Below are positions 12,753 to 26,110 of a stretch of 64,000 nt of DNA, piece by piece. The DNA lies in the NCBI GenBank assembly GCA_947561395.2, contig OX387182.1:7736595-7800594 (forward strand), given 5' to 3'. The DNA is from Buxus sempervirens. Taxonomy: Eukaryota > Streptophyta > Magnoliopsida > Buxales > Buxaceae. A model generated the notes under the pieces. The model saw nothing but the letters and a program-made list of their open reading frames with translations, searched no databases and was not told the DNA's origin. The translations under genes and the position numbers were made by a program. Positions within the stretch are counted from its first letter, which is position 1. The number at the start of each line of letters is the position of its first letter.

Positions 12753-14921
12753 ATGTTCTCTGAGATGTCTCTGCGTGCAACGTTTGTAGCAATGGTTACT
12801 AGAAGCAGGTGGTTGTTCTTCCTTTCTATTGTATTTAGGTGCCTGGCAAGAACTAGTCTCAGCGTTAGAGACACCATTGCTTCCGGTGAGTCTCTCTCTC
12901 GTGACCAGACCCTGACATCTAAAGGTAACGTTTTTGAACTGGGTTTCTTCTCAACATGCAAATGACTCCACCAACATCTACCTGGGCATCTGGTACAAAA
13001 ATGCCTGGGAAAAAGTTACCATTTGGGTAGCCAACAGGGATAAACCTCTCTCTAATGTTTCTTCTTCTCGCCTAATCCTTTCTGAAGAAGGTAACCTACA
13101 CCTCATGGACTCAAAAATCCAAGTTTGGTCAACAAATCTAACTTCTAAGCCAGGGAATTCTACAATGGCGGTTCTTCTTGATGATGGAAATCTTTTTTTT
13201 GAGAGATGGGTACAAGTCATCTGGTTTCCTTTGGCAGAGTTTTGATTACCCAATCGGCAAATTAGTTCCAGGAGCAAAACTTGGATTTAACAAACTCACT
13301 AAAGCATCCCAAGTCTTAACTACATGGAAAACTTACCAAGATCCAAGAGAAGGAATGTTCTTTCTTGGGATAGACCAAGATGGATCCCAACTCTATTTAT
13401 AGTGGAACAAGTCTCAAAGGTACTGGACTAGTGGACCATGGAATGTCCACTTTTTCAGCCAACTTCCTGAAATGAATGATAGGAGAATAAAGGAAATCTT
13501 CAACTTCAGCTTCGTCTCCAATGAGAATGAAACTTTCTTCACATTCTCTGTTAATGATACATCACTCACTATACTTATAGTTGATGCAGGGGAGTTAATG
13601 CTATATACATATTTAAAAGGTGTTACGCAAAAGAATGTGTCTTGGGCTCGACCCACGAACAAGTGTGAGATTTATGGTGTATGTGGAGCTTTCGGTAGTT
13701 GCTTTCGGCAAGACACAGGCTGCATTTGGTAACGCTTTTGCTTTTTTGCTTCTAAAAGCAAGAAAGCAAAAAAGCAATTTTATGCTTTTCGAAAGATCTT
13801 TTCTTGAAGCAAATGCGTTTGGTAAACTTTTGAAAAAAGCATGTTTGGTAATTGCAGTAACATAGAAATTGCTTTTTGCTTTCATAAAAGTATTGTACAC
13901 AATTTATGTATTGTACTTAGAAATATACTCAAAAATATAAGTCCAATATTATAAAAGATTCATAAAATAGTCATTTAATTACATTCAAATAATCGGGTTG
14001 GGGTTAATCGGGTTATAATTGGGTTGGACTAAATTAAGGGGGGTTGGAAAACCCCCAACCCGCCAATAAACGGGTTCAACCTGCCAACCCGTTTATTATT
14101 ATTTTTATTTTTTATTTTTCAAAAAATATTATTAAAATATGGTTGGGGGTTAATTGGATCCGGTTGTACCGGGTTCGGGTCGGGTTTTGGGGTTAATCGG
14201 GGTTGAAACATGATACTTTTGCCATCTTTTTTTTTTTAATTGGGTTACCTATCGGGCGGGTCATAATCAAGTTGACCTGATTACTGTTATTTTTCAAAAA
14301 ATATTATTAAAATAGGGTTGGGGGGTTAATTGGATCCGGTTGTACTGGGTTCGAGTCGGGTTTTGGGGTTAAACAGGTCGAAACATGATACTTTTGCCAT
14401 CTTTTTTTTTAATCGGGTTACTTGTCGGCTTGGCGGGTCATAATTGGGTTGACCCGATTACTGGCGGGTTGGGGTTTGGGGAAACCCCAACCCGCACCCA
14501 ACCCAATTAATAAACCCGTTTATAATCGGGTTGACCGGTCGGGTCGGGTGGCATTTTGCCGACTCTAGTAATAACAATACGTTGTTGCTTCTTAAGTGGG
14601 TATGGAGGCATCATCTTTAATATAGGAATAAAGCAATAGGGTATCAAGGGGTTTTGAAAGCAATAAAGCAATTTTGTAAAAAAATTGAGAAGCAACGTTT
14701 TGTTGCTTCCGGTGAAAAGCAATAAAATTGCTTCTTTGCTTTTAGTAAATTGCTTTTCGGGTGCGTTACCAAACGGTACTTTTGCTTTTAAAAGAAATTT
14801 TTTGCTTTCAAAAGCAAAAAAGTACTTCCGAAAAGCGTTACCAAACGCAGCCACAATCTTTTGTGCATGTTTGGATGGTTTTGAACCACACTTTCAGCCA
14901 AATGGAGGCCTGCATGACTGG
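12753..14921 (+). pseudogene. Gene 2: broken S-domain exon of a G-type lectin receptor kinase
   Basis: It starts at the same ATG as genes 3 and 5 (MFSEMSLR, then a hydrophobic signal region WLFFLSIVF). B-lectin pieces (YLGIWYK, WVANRDKPLS), S-locus pieces (LWQSFDYP-like, SQLPEMN) and the EGF-like start (NKCEIYGVCGAFGSC) follow, but in three frames. The lesions are: one extra base near 12951-12970 with a TGA at 12963; a T8 run at 13193-13200 shifting the frame; GAG to TAG at 13400-13402; and a TIR element inserted at 13718. After that element about 65 bp of exon resume (CLDGFEPHFQPNGGLHDW) and homology stops near 14921. PAN, transmembrane and kinase exons are missing. Certainly not functional. 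Confidence 0.93.
13718..14852. mobile_element. TIR transposon inserted in gene 2 (PIF/Harbinger- or Tourist-like)
   Basis: The ends are GGCTGCATTTGGTAACGC and GCGTTACCAAACGCAGCC. The trinucleotide ACA is present on both sides (13715-13717, 14853-14855) and only once in the intact paralogs, giving a 3-bp target duplication. Near both ends, subterminal words TTTGGTAA and AAAAGCAA repeat. The 1.1 kb interior is full of GGGTTGGG/ACCCGA words and encodes no transposase. The superfamily is inferred from the 3-bp duplication and GG..CC ends; ACA is unusual for PIF/Harbinger, which prefers TWA. Confidence 0.8.
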
Positions 14922-16155
14922 GTAGCTTCTCGTAGCTACACGTGTGTAGTATATAAGGGCATTAGAGTTCTTCTTTTCTCAAATCGATTAAATCTATTAA
15001 AAAACAAAAAGAAGGAGAGAACTCGGTTGAAGGTGCATTCGTGCTTCACTCTTCGGGATTTTGCAAAACTTCTGGTTGCTTGTATCTTGAAGCTTCACTT
15101 TTGGGATTTGTGCTTCATGAAAGATTGGAGGTATGGTTAATTTTCTTTTTTTTTGGATTAGGTTTTCATTTTAGAATCTGAATAAGTTCGTTTTCATCTT
15201 AGGTTTTCATCATCCTTTTTCTCTCATTTTTCTGTCTTCTAATTTCATCGTGCTAGTAAATGTTGATCTTGTTTATTTCTAGGTTTCGATTAATCTAGGT
15301 TTCCTTGATTTCTTTTATTAGGTTTCATTAAACCTAGGATGTCCTTGATGTCTTTTATTAGGTTTCATTGCTGGTGCTTGGGTCATTACTTTTGGATTTT
15401 CAACATCATTTTCTTTTTACTTTCATTTGTTTTTTTTTTTAAATTCATCTCATGATTTCACCATTTTACTTATTAGATCCATAGTTCTTCATGAAGTTAG
15501 AAATATTGTTTTCGTCACTTTCAGGTTAGAAATGTTGTTGATCTAAATTGTATATGGTTGATTGATGTCCTATATTTCTTCCTATTACCCCAAGAAATGT
15601 CATTAATGATTTGAATCAAGGCTTTGCCAAAAGAATATATGGGGGCCTTGAAAAACTGCATTTCAGAAAGGGGGAGATATGGTACTAAAGGGTAGCAAGG
15701 GGAGCTGATGTGGAACTGAGGAGGAGATGAGACTCAATGATGGGATGGTGCGGCTGAACTTGCTGATATCATGGAGATGATCTGTTATGTTTGTTGGTGA
15801 TATTCTAAACTGTTGGTATTCTTTCTGGACTTAATTTTCTTGTCACCTTACTTTCTTGACTTTTTTGAATTGTCTCTTTACTATGTGAATGTTTTCATTA
15901 TGTGAATGTTTAAATTCTGGTTAGAACTATTGTAAATGCATCTAAGCGAATTGATGTGATGCTTGGTTACTTCTTGTGAACTTGTGATAACCTTTTAGAT
16001 TGAGTTTTGAGCTTATGATATGTTGTTGGTTATCATACCTTTGTATTGATTCTCTATTTCATATATTCAGTATGTTTGATAGTATGAATGTGCTTATGGT
16101 TTGCTTTATGGTTTATGAATGTTTGGTTTTGTCATGCAATTGTCAAGAGGGAGAT
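14922..16155 (+). other. Unassigned sequence, possibly the 3' part of a degenerate copia element
   Basis: Gene 2 homology ends abruptly at about 14921. The following 1.2 kb has no convincing coding sequence. At 16143-16155 a purine stretch AAGAGGGAGAT is followed by TGTTGGGAAA, the usual polypurine tract and LTR start arrangement of copia elements, so this may be the untranslated 3' end of one. Confidence 0.4.
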
Positions 16156-16983
16156 TGTTGGGAAATTTTCTTTTCCCTTATAATAATTGGATGACAAAAT
16201 ATCATTTGTACGAATGAATTTTCTTTTAAGTATTGTATAGCAAGCAAGTGAAGAAAAATTCATGATTTGAATAAGAAAAATCCGGATATGATGTTTTCTT
16301 AAGGATGCTACAAACAACTTTACTAATAACCTGTTGTAGCAACACTTGTAAGAAAAAAATCTGGATTTAAAAACCCCAGTTACGAGTCTCTTAGGTGGTT
16401 AGAATTTCTGCTAGAGAGACTTTCTGCTAGCTAGATATTCTGTTATTCTAAGAAAAGTAGATCTAAAGAATTGGGAGAAATGACAGGTGAGGAGAGTCTT
16501 TCTAGAAGGTGAGGAGATTGATTGATCAAAAAAAATGAAGGAAGGCTAGTTGATGCTTCAAGAATTGATTGAAGCATTGGAAAGAAGGGAATTCATATCT
16601 AGAGCTAATCTGAAAGCACAACTTGAAGCAATTCAAGGTATGGTCGTGGCTTCTTGATGATTTCAAGATGGTTGGAGAATTCAAGAGATGTGAATTGATG
16701 CATCATGAAATCGACTACCAGTGAGATTTATGTTAAAAGTAATTTCTTGTAAATCTTATATTCTTGTATTCATCTTTTTACAGTGAATTGGTTTCTCAGG
16801 TTTGGTATCCCTAAAAAGACTCGAGGTTTTACCTCTAGGGTTTCCTCATATAAATTCGGTGTTTACTTATTTCGATTTTTTATTCTATTATTTCGGAGAT
16901 TTGATTGAAGTAAACCCATAGAGAAATGACCTATAATTTAGAAATCTCACAAACACGCTTGTTGAGGACGAACACGGTGACAA
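16156..16983 (+). repeat. Possible copia LTR fragment
   Basis: It begins TGTTGGGAAA after a polypurine tract and has features common in copia LTRs, such as GGTTTTACCTCTAGGG and a U-rich tail. It is cut at 16983 by the insertion of the 9 kb LTR element and resumes at 25953 (GACAACGATAAAG). Its true right end and the partner LTR were not found. Confidence 0.4.
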
Positions 16984-19900
16984 TGTAAAATCCCAAATTT
17001 TAATGAAATTAAAATTTATTATTTTAGTAATTAATTAATGCTAAATTGGAAAATTTTGCAAAGTTGGAGATCGAAAGGGTTCGATCGGACCCTCGAGTGA
17101 ACCGGATGGAGATAATTATAATTAATTATGTATGAGAAATTGTTAGGATTTTAAATTAAATGAATTGTGGTGGTTACAAATGGGGCTCCATGAGTTACTA
17201 AATAAATAAGGTGCTGGTCTAGGGTATTCGGTGGAGTGTAGCAATAGGTGATCAAGATTTAGGTTGCTGAAAGCAGCAACTATTTAAGTAACTGCCGTTT
17301 AGCTATTTAGTTTTTTGGCATTTGAGCAACCACCGAGAGATCTCAGAGAGGAGGAGAAGAAGACCTATGGTGTGTGAGATAGATCTGAGAAATTGGTGGT
17401 GATCAGAAGGAGTTTATTTTGATAGTTTAATCCTTGTTCAAGCGAAGTTGAAGATGCCTACAGCAGCAGTTCAATTCGTCCAAGAGCTGCTAATCTTAGC
17501 TAAGTTGATCTGGAATTCAGAAAATTGGTTCGATCAGATCTCGAGTGGAGATTCCAGAGCTTCAATTAAGAATTTGAGATTTCAGCAATCCGAAATCAGT
17601 ATTAAGAGTTTCTGGTTGAGGTGATGAAGTTTTTCAATCTGCGGCAGTGACTTAGGGAATCAAATCTAAATTTCGGTGAAGGAATGGTAGCTGAGGTGCT
17701 GTCGGATTAATGGAGGTTTTAGATTTGTGATGAACATCATTACAGGTAAGTGCATTATAATTAATGAAGAATCTGTGGAGGTTATGGTTCAAATTCGAAC
17801 TATAAGTCAGATCTGGAAGGATCTGAACAATCTCTCTCTTTTGCAGAGAAAGGGCGAGTAGTTCATTAGGAAAATCTTTCCCAAGACCATGATTAAATAT
17901 CCTTTCCTACTTAACATACTTACCCATATAAACCTCAGCTCCAGCACCTATGCTTAGCTCCCACTTACCTAGTTTACACTTTTTGGAGTTCTTAACCAAT
18001 TCCTAAGTTTCCCTTCCTTATAGTTACTACCATTTCTGATTTAAGGTAGCTAAAAGGGAGCTGGCCATCAACTTCTATAAAGGTGGCAGCACTCTACACA
18101 AGGAACAATTTCCACTTACGATGCCTTTCTACCAAATGCTGCACCTAATCATCATTGACCATTTTATATTATCAAATACCATGGATTTAACTACATAACT
18201 ACCAACTTTGACCGTAGAATATTGGTTGCTGGCTTACTCCACAGCTGCCCACATTTGTGGTTATGATGCTGGAACTAACCTCTGGGAAAGTTGGCTCCAG
18301 CTCATAATTCAGCATAAACCCAACCCCTTCGACTAGGATTGAACCTTTGATTACCACCTTGCAATAAATTGTATGCATTGGAAAGGGTCTCAGCATTCTA
18401 ATAAAATGCCCAACATACATATACTAAACAGGTACTGTTTGCTTTACTTGATACCAGCAATAAGCTCCTAGATACAATTAATTTAGAGTTAACATTAACT
18501 CATGCATCAGAAATTATCATAGCTACTCCCTGTTAGTCAACAGAATTTTCTATGCCCATAATCTAGTATTTCCTTGCATCAATATACTACAAAAATTTCT
18601 GGAGTAAGCTTCAAAATAACTTCCAATTTACCTTACTAAGTAGGATCAATAGTGCCTAAACGAAGGTGATATACACTACTGCTGCAGAAAACATTTTTCC
18701 AGCAGCACTCACATTCCTTATTACTGTAACCATCAATACTAAACCTGCAAAATTACTGAACCCTGATCTAATCCTTAGTCTTCACACTTGTTCCTACAGA
18801 AATCTAACCCTCTTGTTAATGCTACTAGATTGTTTCGAATTTAATTTACGAAACCCCAGACCCCTCTTATAACCTTAACAGCCCCAATCTAATTGTTGAG
18901 ATTATTATACATCCATGACTATGTTATCACATATTAAATAATTTGTTCTATCTTTTCTGTTAATAATCTCTTTCCTCATATTGAAAACACCTAAAGTAAA
19001 TATTAATACCAAATAGCATACATATCTTCTACTAGGGCAACCAAGGAAATAATAGAGAAAGTGAAACTGTTGCTGAGTTCTGTTATGCATGACTTACTCT
19101 ACTGAGTTTAACACATAATTGCTTGATTGCTCTCACTCATCATCCCTAAGGCTTTCTCCCACATAACTCACCAAAGTGTAGATAAATAAATACTCAAAAA
19201 AAACCACCAATGCAGCAACACATTGTACTCAGCACCAGGTCTCTTGTGCTCAGCGCCAGGACCTCTTATATTCAACATCAGAATTTTTTTGTACTCAGCT
19301 CCAGATCTTCCTTTCCTCCAACTCATTCACAACTAGTAAAACTCAACAATACTAATATCCATTTGTCATTCAAGTTTTAACCTAGAACCATCTTAACTAC
19401 CTATGCATCTTTAACCACTCAATCGAAATTTTCTTAATCACTAATCAAACCACATACGTTAGTCATTTAGTCCAAGTTTTCCCAATTAAAATCCTGTTAC
19501 AGCAGTATGAATTTCTTACTCCACATATGCCATATGTGATAATTTTAGCTAGAATTCAGCTTTAGCATAACCATAGTAATTCTACCACTACAAAACTGCC
19601 CTGAAAATCTGATCGCAGCAACCATAACATCTGAATAACATGAGCACCTAAACAGCAGAAAAACAGAGTTCGAATTTTTTTGCATGTTCATTATCATATC
19701 ACAATTTATTTTTCTTCCAATTTTAACCATTCAAATCCAAAATGAGGATAGCTACTTACCTGAAACAAAAATTTCAAGTTGCTGGAGATATATTTATTCA
19801 AAGGAAAAATCTGCAGTAATTTCCTAATGAACTACTCGCCCTTTCTCTGCAAAAGAGAGAGATTGTTCAGATCCTTCCAGATCTGACTTATAGTTCGAAT

Positions 19901-20709
19901 TTGAACCATAACCTCCACAGATTCTTCATTAATTATAATGCACTTACCTGTAATGATGTTCATCACAAATCTAAAACCTCCATTAATCCGACAGCACCTC
20001 AGCTACCATTCCTTCACCGAAATTTAGATTTGATTCCCTAAGTCACTGCCGCAGATTGAAAAACTTCATCACCTCAACCAGAAACTCTTAATACTGTTTT
20101 CGGATTGCTGAAATCTCAAATTCTTAATTGAAGCTCTGGAATCTCCACTCGAGATCTGATCGAACCAATTTTCTGAATTCCAGATCAACTTAGCTAAGAT
20201 TAGCAGCTCTTGGACGAATTGAACTGCTGCTGTAGGCATCTTCAACTTCGCTTGAACAGGGATTAAACTATCAAAATAAACTCCTTCTGATCACCACCAA
20301 TTTCTCAGATCTATCTCACACACCATAGGTCTTCTTCTCCTCCTCTCTGAGATCTCTCGGTGGTTGCTCAAATGCCAAAAAACTAAATAGCTAAACGGCA
20401 GTTACTTAAATAGTTGCTGCTTTCAGCAACCTAAATCTTGATCACCTATTGCTACACTCCACCGAATACCCTAGACCAGCACCTTATTTATTTAGTAACT
20501 CATGGAGCCCCATTTGTAACCACCACAATTCATTTAATTTAAAATCCTAACAATTTCTCATACATAATTAATTATAATTATCTCCATCCGGTTCACTCGA
20601 GGGTCTGATCGAATCCTTTGGATCTCCAACTTTGCAAAATTTTCCAATTTAGCATTAATTAATTACTAAAATAATAAATTTTAATTTCATTAAAATTTGG
20701 GATTTTACA

Positions 20710-20723
20710 TACTTCCCTCCTTC
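20710..20723 (-). other. Polypurine tract of the LARD-like element
   Basis: On the minus strand GAAGGAGGGAAGTA lies directly before the LTR start TGTAAAATCCC at 20709. Confidence 0.85.
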
Positions 20724-22569
20724 AAAAAAATTTCGTCCTCGAAATTTAATATATAATGGAATAACCAAAATCCAAACACTTCTCCTTCATCTCATTCTTT
20801 CCTTCCAAGTAGCACTTAATTAAATACCTTGGACTAACATTCAATTAGATCCCTTTGAAAATTCCGAATTCAACTTTGGTAATACAATCAGCTTGGTGTT
20901 GCTCATTTCCAATTTCAACCGTATATTTTCTTTTCTAAGATTACTAATACACCTAATTGAGAAGCCTAAACTATTCACCCATTAATTAGCTTATTTCCTG
21001 CAACTACTCTTGTATAAACCTATCTCCAGCCTCTTGTTATTCCTTCACTTTTCTTGATCAGCTATAATCTTCCAGCTAAAGCCAACTAAATTAACTTCAA
21101 CTCATCACCTACCTTTACAGCACCTAACAGGGACCCATATATGCCTTTACTTCTACTACTATCAATCAGTTAATTATAATTGTGAGCTAATGAACACATT
21201 TCAAACCTTCTTTTATCCTAAATCACCTCACTTAAAATTCTGGTTTTCAGTACTTCTTTTCTCAACCCAGGTCCTTTAATCAACTTAAATATATATATAT
21301 ATTTTTTTCAAAGCAATTCCTTATTACAAAACAACTTTAATTAATCCCATACCTATACAGCACATGATCGGAACCCCACAAACCTTTTCTTTCACCATTG
21401 CCAATCACCTAAGCATAGCTGTGAGGTTTTTTTTTTTTTCACATCTCAATGTTTCCTTTTATATTAAAACATATCCATAAAAATTTCGGAAACAACTCTC
21501 ACATCTATCACCACATAAATTTCATTGCCTTGATTACTAGACTCGATAACAAAACTACAATCCAAAAGAAATTCTCTACAAATCTCTCATGATGTCCTTC
21601 TTGTGATACTATGCACTTCGAATTCTTATGATTAGAGTATACTTCAAACTTTATTTCCCAAAGATAATGCCTCCAAATATTTAAATGTGGACATCATATT
21701 TGTCAATACCATATCCTAACAGAGAAAGTTCTTCTCATGATAGATATCTCATCCTTTGTTCTTTAAACCCACTATGCTTCCTTCGCACCATCATTTTTTT
21801 TTTTTTTTTCACCAATCCATCCTTAATACTCTTCATAAATTTAATCACTCACAAATTCTTACTCTCAATATTTATACATACTACAAAATAACTCAGAAGA
21901 GAATATCATGACTTGCTGTCACCCACCCTTTCATATATGTGCACCTATATGAAGAATAGGAAAGAAGTCATGTAAATCCCCTTCTAGCTTATATTAAGTA
22001 AATATAGCACACAAAAATTCCTTATAACACATAAATAGTCCAATACATACCCCATTTGTATAAAACTTAATACCCAAGTATATGTTCAGCATTGGCCGAT
22101 GCCTTACACTACTCAAGTATAGCTATATACATCTGGCTCATCATTCAATTAAGCATACAATAGCATGCATGCTTAATCAACCATCACCAATTCATGTTCC
22201 CGATATAATCTACAATAATTGAGATTTATCTCACATCTCCAAAAGTTCCATCTTACTGCTTATCACAAAATTCACTCCTCGAGACCTTATATTTCCTTCT
22301 GAACAAAACTTCAATAAGCTTTCTCTAATCATGCAAGATTAATAGTAATATTCTACACCATAAATAACAATTCATACCATCACAAATAGATACATTGTAA
22401 GGGAATAAGTAACTAATCTTTAACAATAATAAATATTTCTATAGCTGTAGAAGGAACACTCTCAATCTAAATTCCCGCTTTAAAGGTGCTATCTAACGAA
22501 CACACAACCCCCAAGTCCCTCCTAGGGCTTCCTATTTCTATGTCATGTTTCCTTTCAAAACTCTGATAT

Positions 22570-22581
22570 GCTCTGATACCA
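22570..22581 (-). other. Primer binding site, initiator tRNA-Met
   Basis: On the minus strand TGGTATCAGAGC lies two bases after the LTR end TTACA. It is the standard complement of the 3' end of plant initiator tRNA-Met. It fixes the direction of the inner block as minus. Confidence 0.93.
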
Positions 22582-23105
22582 TCTGTAACGCCCCCGGATC
22601 CAAGTTACGTAGAGAAAACCGTAACTTATCTCCGAAGGTTAATATATAACCCAGGATAGCAATATCAGAGTGAAGGAAGACATGAATAAATCAATAACTA
22701 GATAATCAGAGTGCACTATAACCCAAGCTCAACAATAAAAAAAAAACTATAATCAAGACTAACTCACATGAACCAAGCATATACCCACTGGTGTCGTCCT
22801 TACCAGAATCTGAAAACAAAACAAAACGTAATAAGATACGAATATCCCAGTAAGTAGCATAGGCATGCATAAAATATTTATTAACAGTTTTAAAACATGC
22901 TTCCGAATTAAACATGCTTAAATAACGATAACTCACCTTATCGGTTAAACCGAATAATCCAAAACCACAATGTACTGATAAAAGGAAAAATATTACAACC
23001 ACTGTATCCGAAATCAAAAATGTGCAATCATTAGAAGTAAGTCCCCGGTGGACTCATGAAATAAACCGCCTTTAACTGGTGTAAAAACCAAGCTCACTAT
23101 GCCAC

Positions 23106-23498
23106 CTCCCGGCTTATGTGCGAAGCCGAGTTACACGGTCATCGACTTATTGCGGGAGAACCCATTCAGATACAGAAATGGGTTGGCATGTACTATCCTA
23201 ACATAGCCGCAGCCAACCAGATACAGAGAAGGCCTCATCGAGCTACACGATGGAAACGCGTGCGCGAACAAGGTATTACAGCTAGCAAAGATCAATCTAT
23301 TCCACTACCTAGCTCTTAAATTTGACAAATGTGGATCCACACCGAGCTATGCCATCTAGACTCAAATCAACAATAAAATAACTGACATATTTCAGTAGTG
23401 CTAATCAATCATCATCGCCCTCCAAGATACATGGAAGAACACAAATTCTCAATTCAAGATACCTGGATAGGTCCCATCTCGTTCTGAGATACACAGAA
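23106..23498 (-). repeat. Mini-hairpin array in the LTR of the 9 kb element
   Basis: + strand coordinates. The outer pair is CTCCCG (23106-23111) with CGGGAG (23153-23158). Then AACCCATT (23159-23166) pairs with AATGGGTT (23177-23184) around a loop with AGATACA; CATCG AGCTACA CGATG (23236-23252); TCCA AGATACA TGGA (23421-23435); and TTCTG AGATACA CAGAA (23482-23498). The LTR is transcribed from the minus strand, so in RNA the loop reads UGUAUCU. An inverted copy lies within 25016-25952. Confidence 0.75.
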
Positions 23499-26110
23499 AT
23501 TAAGTAACATCTTCTCATTTGAAATGATAGACCAATAAACAGATTTATTTCCCAAAACGATTTGTTTTAAAGTTCTCTTTTTCCAAAATATTGCACAAAG
23601 TTCCTTGGTTGAAAAAAAAATTGATAAAATTGTTCAATCTCGGTTAAACCGACAAAATTGAGTGTCTAAACCTGAATTTAATTGTTATTATTGAACAAAC
23701 TGTTATTAATTTCTTTTAGTTCAAAACAGAAATTTACATGCCGAAATATAAAATATTATTCTTATTTAACCAAAATCTGGTTCAGCAGTGACAATTCCTA
23801 ATAGGTATCTAATTTGTGCTCTTTACTCCACTCCACCTCCTGTAATTATTCTTATTTATTACTATCAGCAAGTTCCCATGTATTCTACAGTTTCCAAGTA
23901 TAAAAGTTGATCATAATTCAATTTTCCTAACATCTTTCCCAAGACCATGATTAAATATCCTTTCCTACTTAACATACTTACCCATATAAACCTCAGCTCC
24001 AGCACCTATGCTTAGCTCCCACTTACCTAGTTTACACTTTTTGGAGTTCTTAACCAATTCCTAAGTTTCCCTTCCTTATAGTTACTACCATTTCTGATTT
24101 AAGGTAGCTAAAAGGGAGCTGGCCATCAACCTCTATAAAGGTGGCAGCACTCTACACAAGGAACAATTTCCACTTACGATGCCTTTCTACCAAATGCTGC
24201 ACCTAATCATCATTGACCATTTTATATTATCAAATACCATGGATTTAACTACATAACTACCAACTTTGACTGTAGAATATTGGTTGCTGGATTACTCCAC
24301 AGCTGCCCACATTTGTGGTTATGATGCTGGAACTAACCTCTGGGAAAGTTGGCTCCAGCTCATAATTCAGCATAAACCCAACCCCTTCGACTAGGATTGA
24401 ACCTTTGATTACCACCTTGCAATAAATTGTATGCATTGGAAAGGGTCTCAGCATTCTAATAAAATGCCCAACATACATATACTAAACAGGTACTGTTTGC
24501 TTTACTTGATACCAGCAATAAGCTCCTAGATACAATTAATTTAGAGTTAACATTAACTCATGCATCAGAAATTATCATAGCTACTCCCTGTTAGTCAACA
24601 GAATTTTCTATGCCCATAATCTAGTATTTCCTTGCATCAATATACTACAAAAATTTCTGGAGTAAGCTTCAAAATAACTTCCAATTTACCTTACTAAGTA
24701 GGATCAATAGTGCCTAAACGAAGGTGCTATACACTACTGCTGCAGAAAACATTTTTCCAGCAGCACTCACATTCCTTATTACTGTAACCATCAATACTAA
24801 ACCTGCAAAATTACTGAACCCTGATCTAATCCTTAGTCTTCACACTTGTTCCTACAGAAATCTAACCCTCTTGTTAATGCTACTAGATTGTTTCGAATTT
24901 AATTTACGAAACCCCAGACCCCTCTTATAACCTTAACAGCCCCAATCTAATTGTTGAGATTATTATACATCCATGACTATGTTATCACATATTAAATAAT
25001 TTGTTCTATCTTTTCAAATGAGAAGATGTTACTTAATTTCTGTGTATCTCAGAACGAGATGGGACCTATCCAGGTATCTTGAATTGAGAATTTGTGTTCT
25101 TCCATGTATCTTGGAGGGCGATGATGATTGATTAGCACTACTGAAATATGTCAGTTATTTTATTGTTGATTTGAGTCTAGATGGCATAGCTCGGTGTGGA
25201 TCTACATTTGTCAAATTTAAGAGCTAGGTAGTGGAATAGATTGATCTTTGCTAGCTGTAATACCTTGTTCACGCACGCGTTTCCATCGTGTAGCTCGATG
25301 AGGCCTTCTCTGTATCTGGTTGGCTGCGGCTATGTTAGGATAGTACATGCCAACCCATTTCTGTATCTGAATGGGTTCTTCCGCAATAAGTCGATGACCG
25401 TGTAACTCGGCTTCGCACATAAGCCGGGAGGTGGCATAGTGAGCTTGGTTTTTACACCAGTTAAAGGTAGTTTATTTCATGAGTCCACCGGGGACTTACT
25501 TCTAATGATTGCACATTTTTGATTTCGGATACAGTGGTTGTAATATTTTTCCTTTTATCAGTACATTGTGGTTTTGGATTATTCGGTTTAACCGATAAGG
25601 TGAGTTATCGTTATTTAAGCATGTTTAATTCGGAAGCATGTTTTAAAACTGTTAATAAATATTTTATGCATGCCTATGCTACTTACTGGGATATTCGTAT
25701 CTTATTACGTTTTGTTTTGTTTTCAGATTTTGGTAAGGACGACACCAGTGGGTATATGCTTGGTTCATGTGAGTTAGTCTTGGTTATAGTTTTTTTTTTA
25801 TTGTTGAGCTTGGGTTATAGTGCACTCTGATTATCTAGTTATTGATTTATTCATGTCTTCCTTCACTCTGATATTGCTATCCTGGGTTATATATTAACCT
25901 TCGGAGATAAGTTACGGTTTTCTCTACGTAACTTGGATCCGGGGGCGTTACAGACAACGATAAAGTCTAAGGTTGAAAACGTTCAATTTTTGATTGATAA
26001 ATGCGACGTTCGTTGACAAAGCTACCGTTGAAGGAAGATGCTTTGCGTCTGTAATGCGACATGCGTCGCCATCTTTAATAACTTTTTGATTGTGTTGTCT
26101 GTGATTGACG

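Larger units (their letters stand above)
20710..22583 (-). other. Internal region of the LARD-like element
   Basis: The region is 1874 bp between LTRs, with no ORF longer than about 70 codons and no gag, protease, integrase or RT motif on either strand. It must have been mobilised in trans by a relative. Confidence 0.85.
16984..25952 (+). mobile_element. Non-autonomous LTR retrotransposon (LARD-like) with inverted interior
   Basis: The outer ends are TGTAAAATCCC and GGGGCGTTACA with a perfect 5-bp duplication GACAA (16979-16983, 25953-25957). Between them 17874-25015 lies in the opposite orientation. That block holds most of one LTR (17874-20709), a polypurine tract, a 1.87 kb internal region without gag-pol, a tRNA-Met primer site and part of the other LTR (22584-25015). 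16984-17873 is the inverted copy of about 19820-20709; 25016-25952 is the inverted copy of 22584-23520; 17874-18957 repeats 23932-25015 directly, 1084 bp each. The copies are almost identical. I read it as one element whose interior was flipped, with losses of about 0.87 and 0.41 kb at the two breakpoints. Confidence 0.88.

Noticed and set aside
22706-23319. 103- and 67-codon ORFs, also present inverted at 25217-25830
   Set aside because: They are in LTR sequence across the hairpin region; the duplication is from LTR inversion, and no domain is seen.
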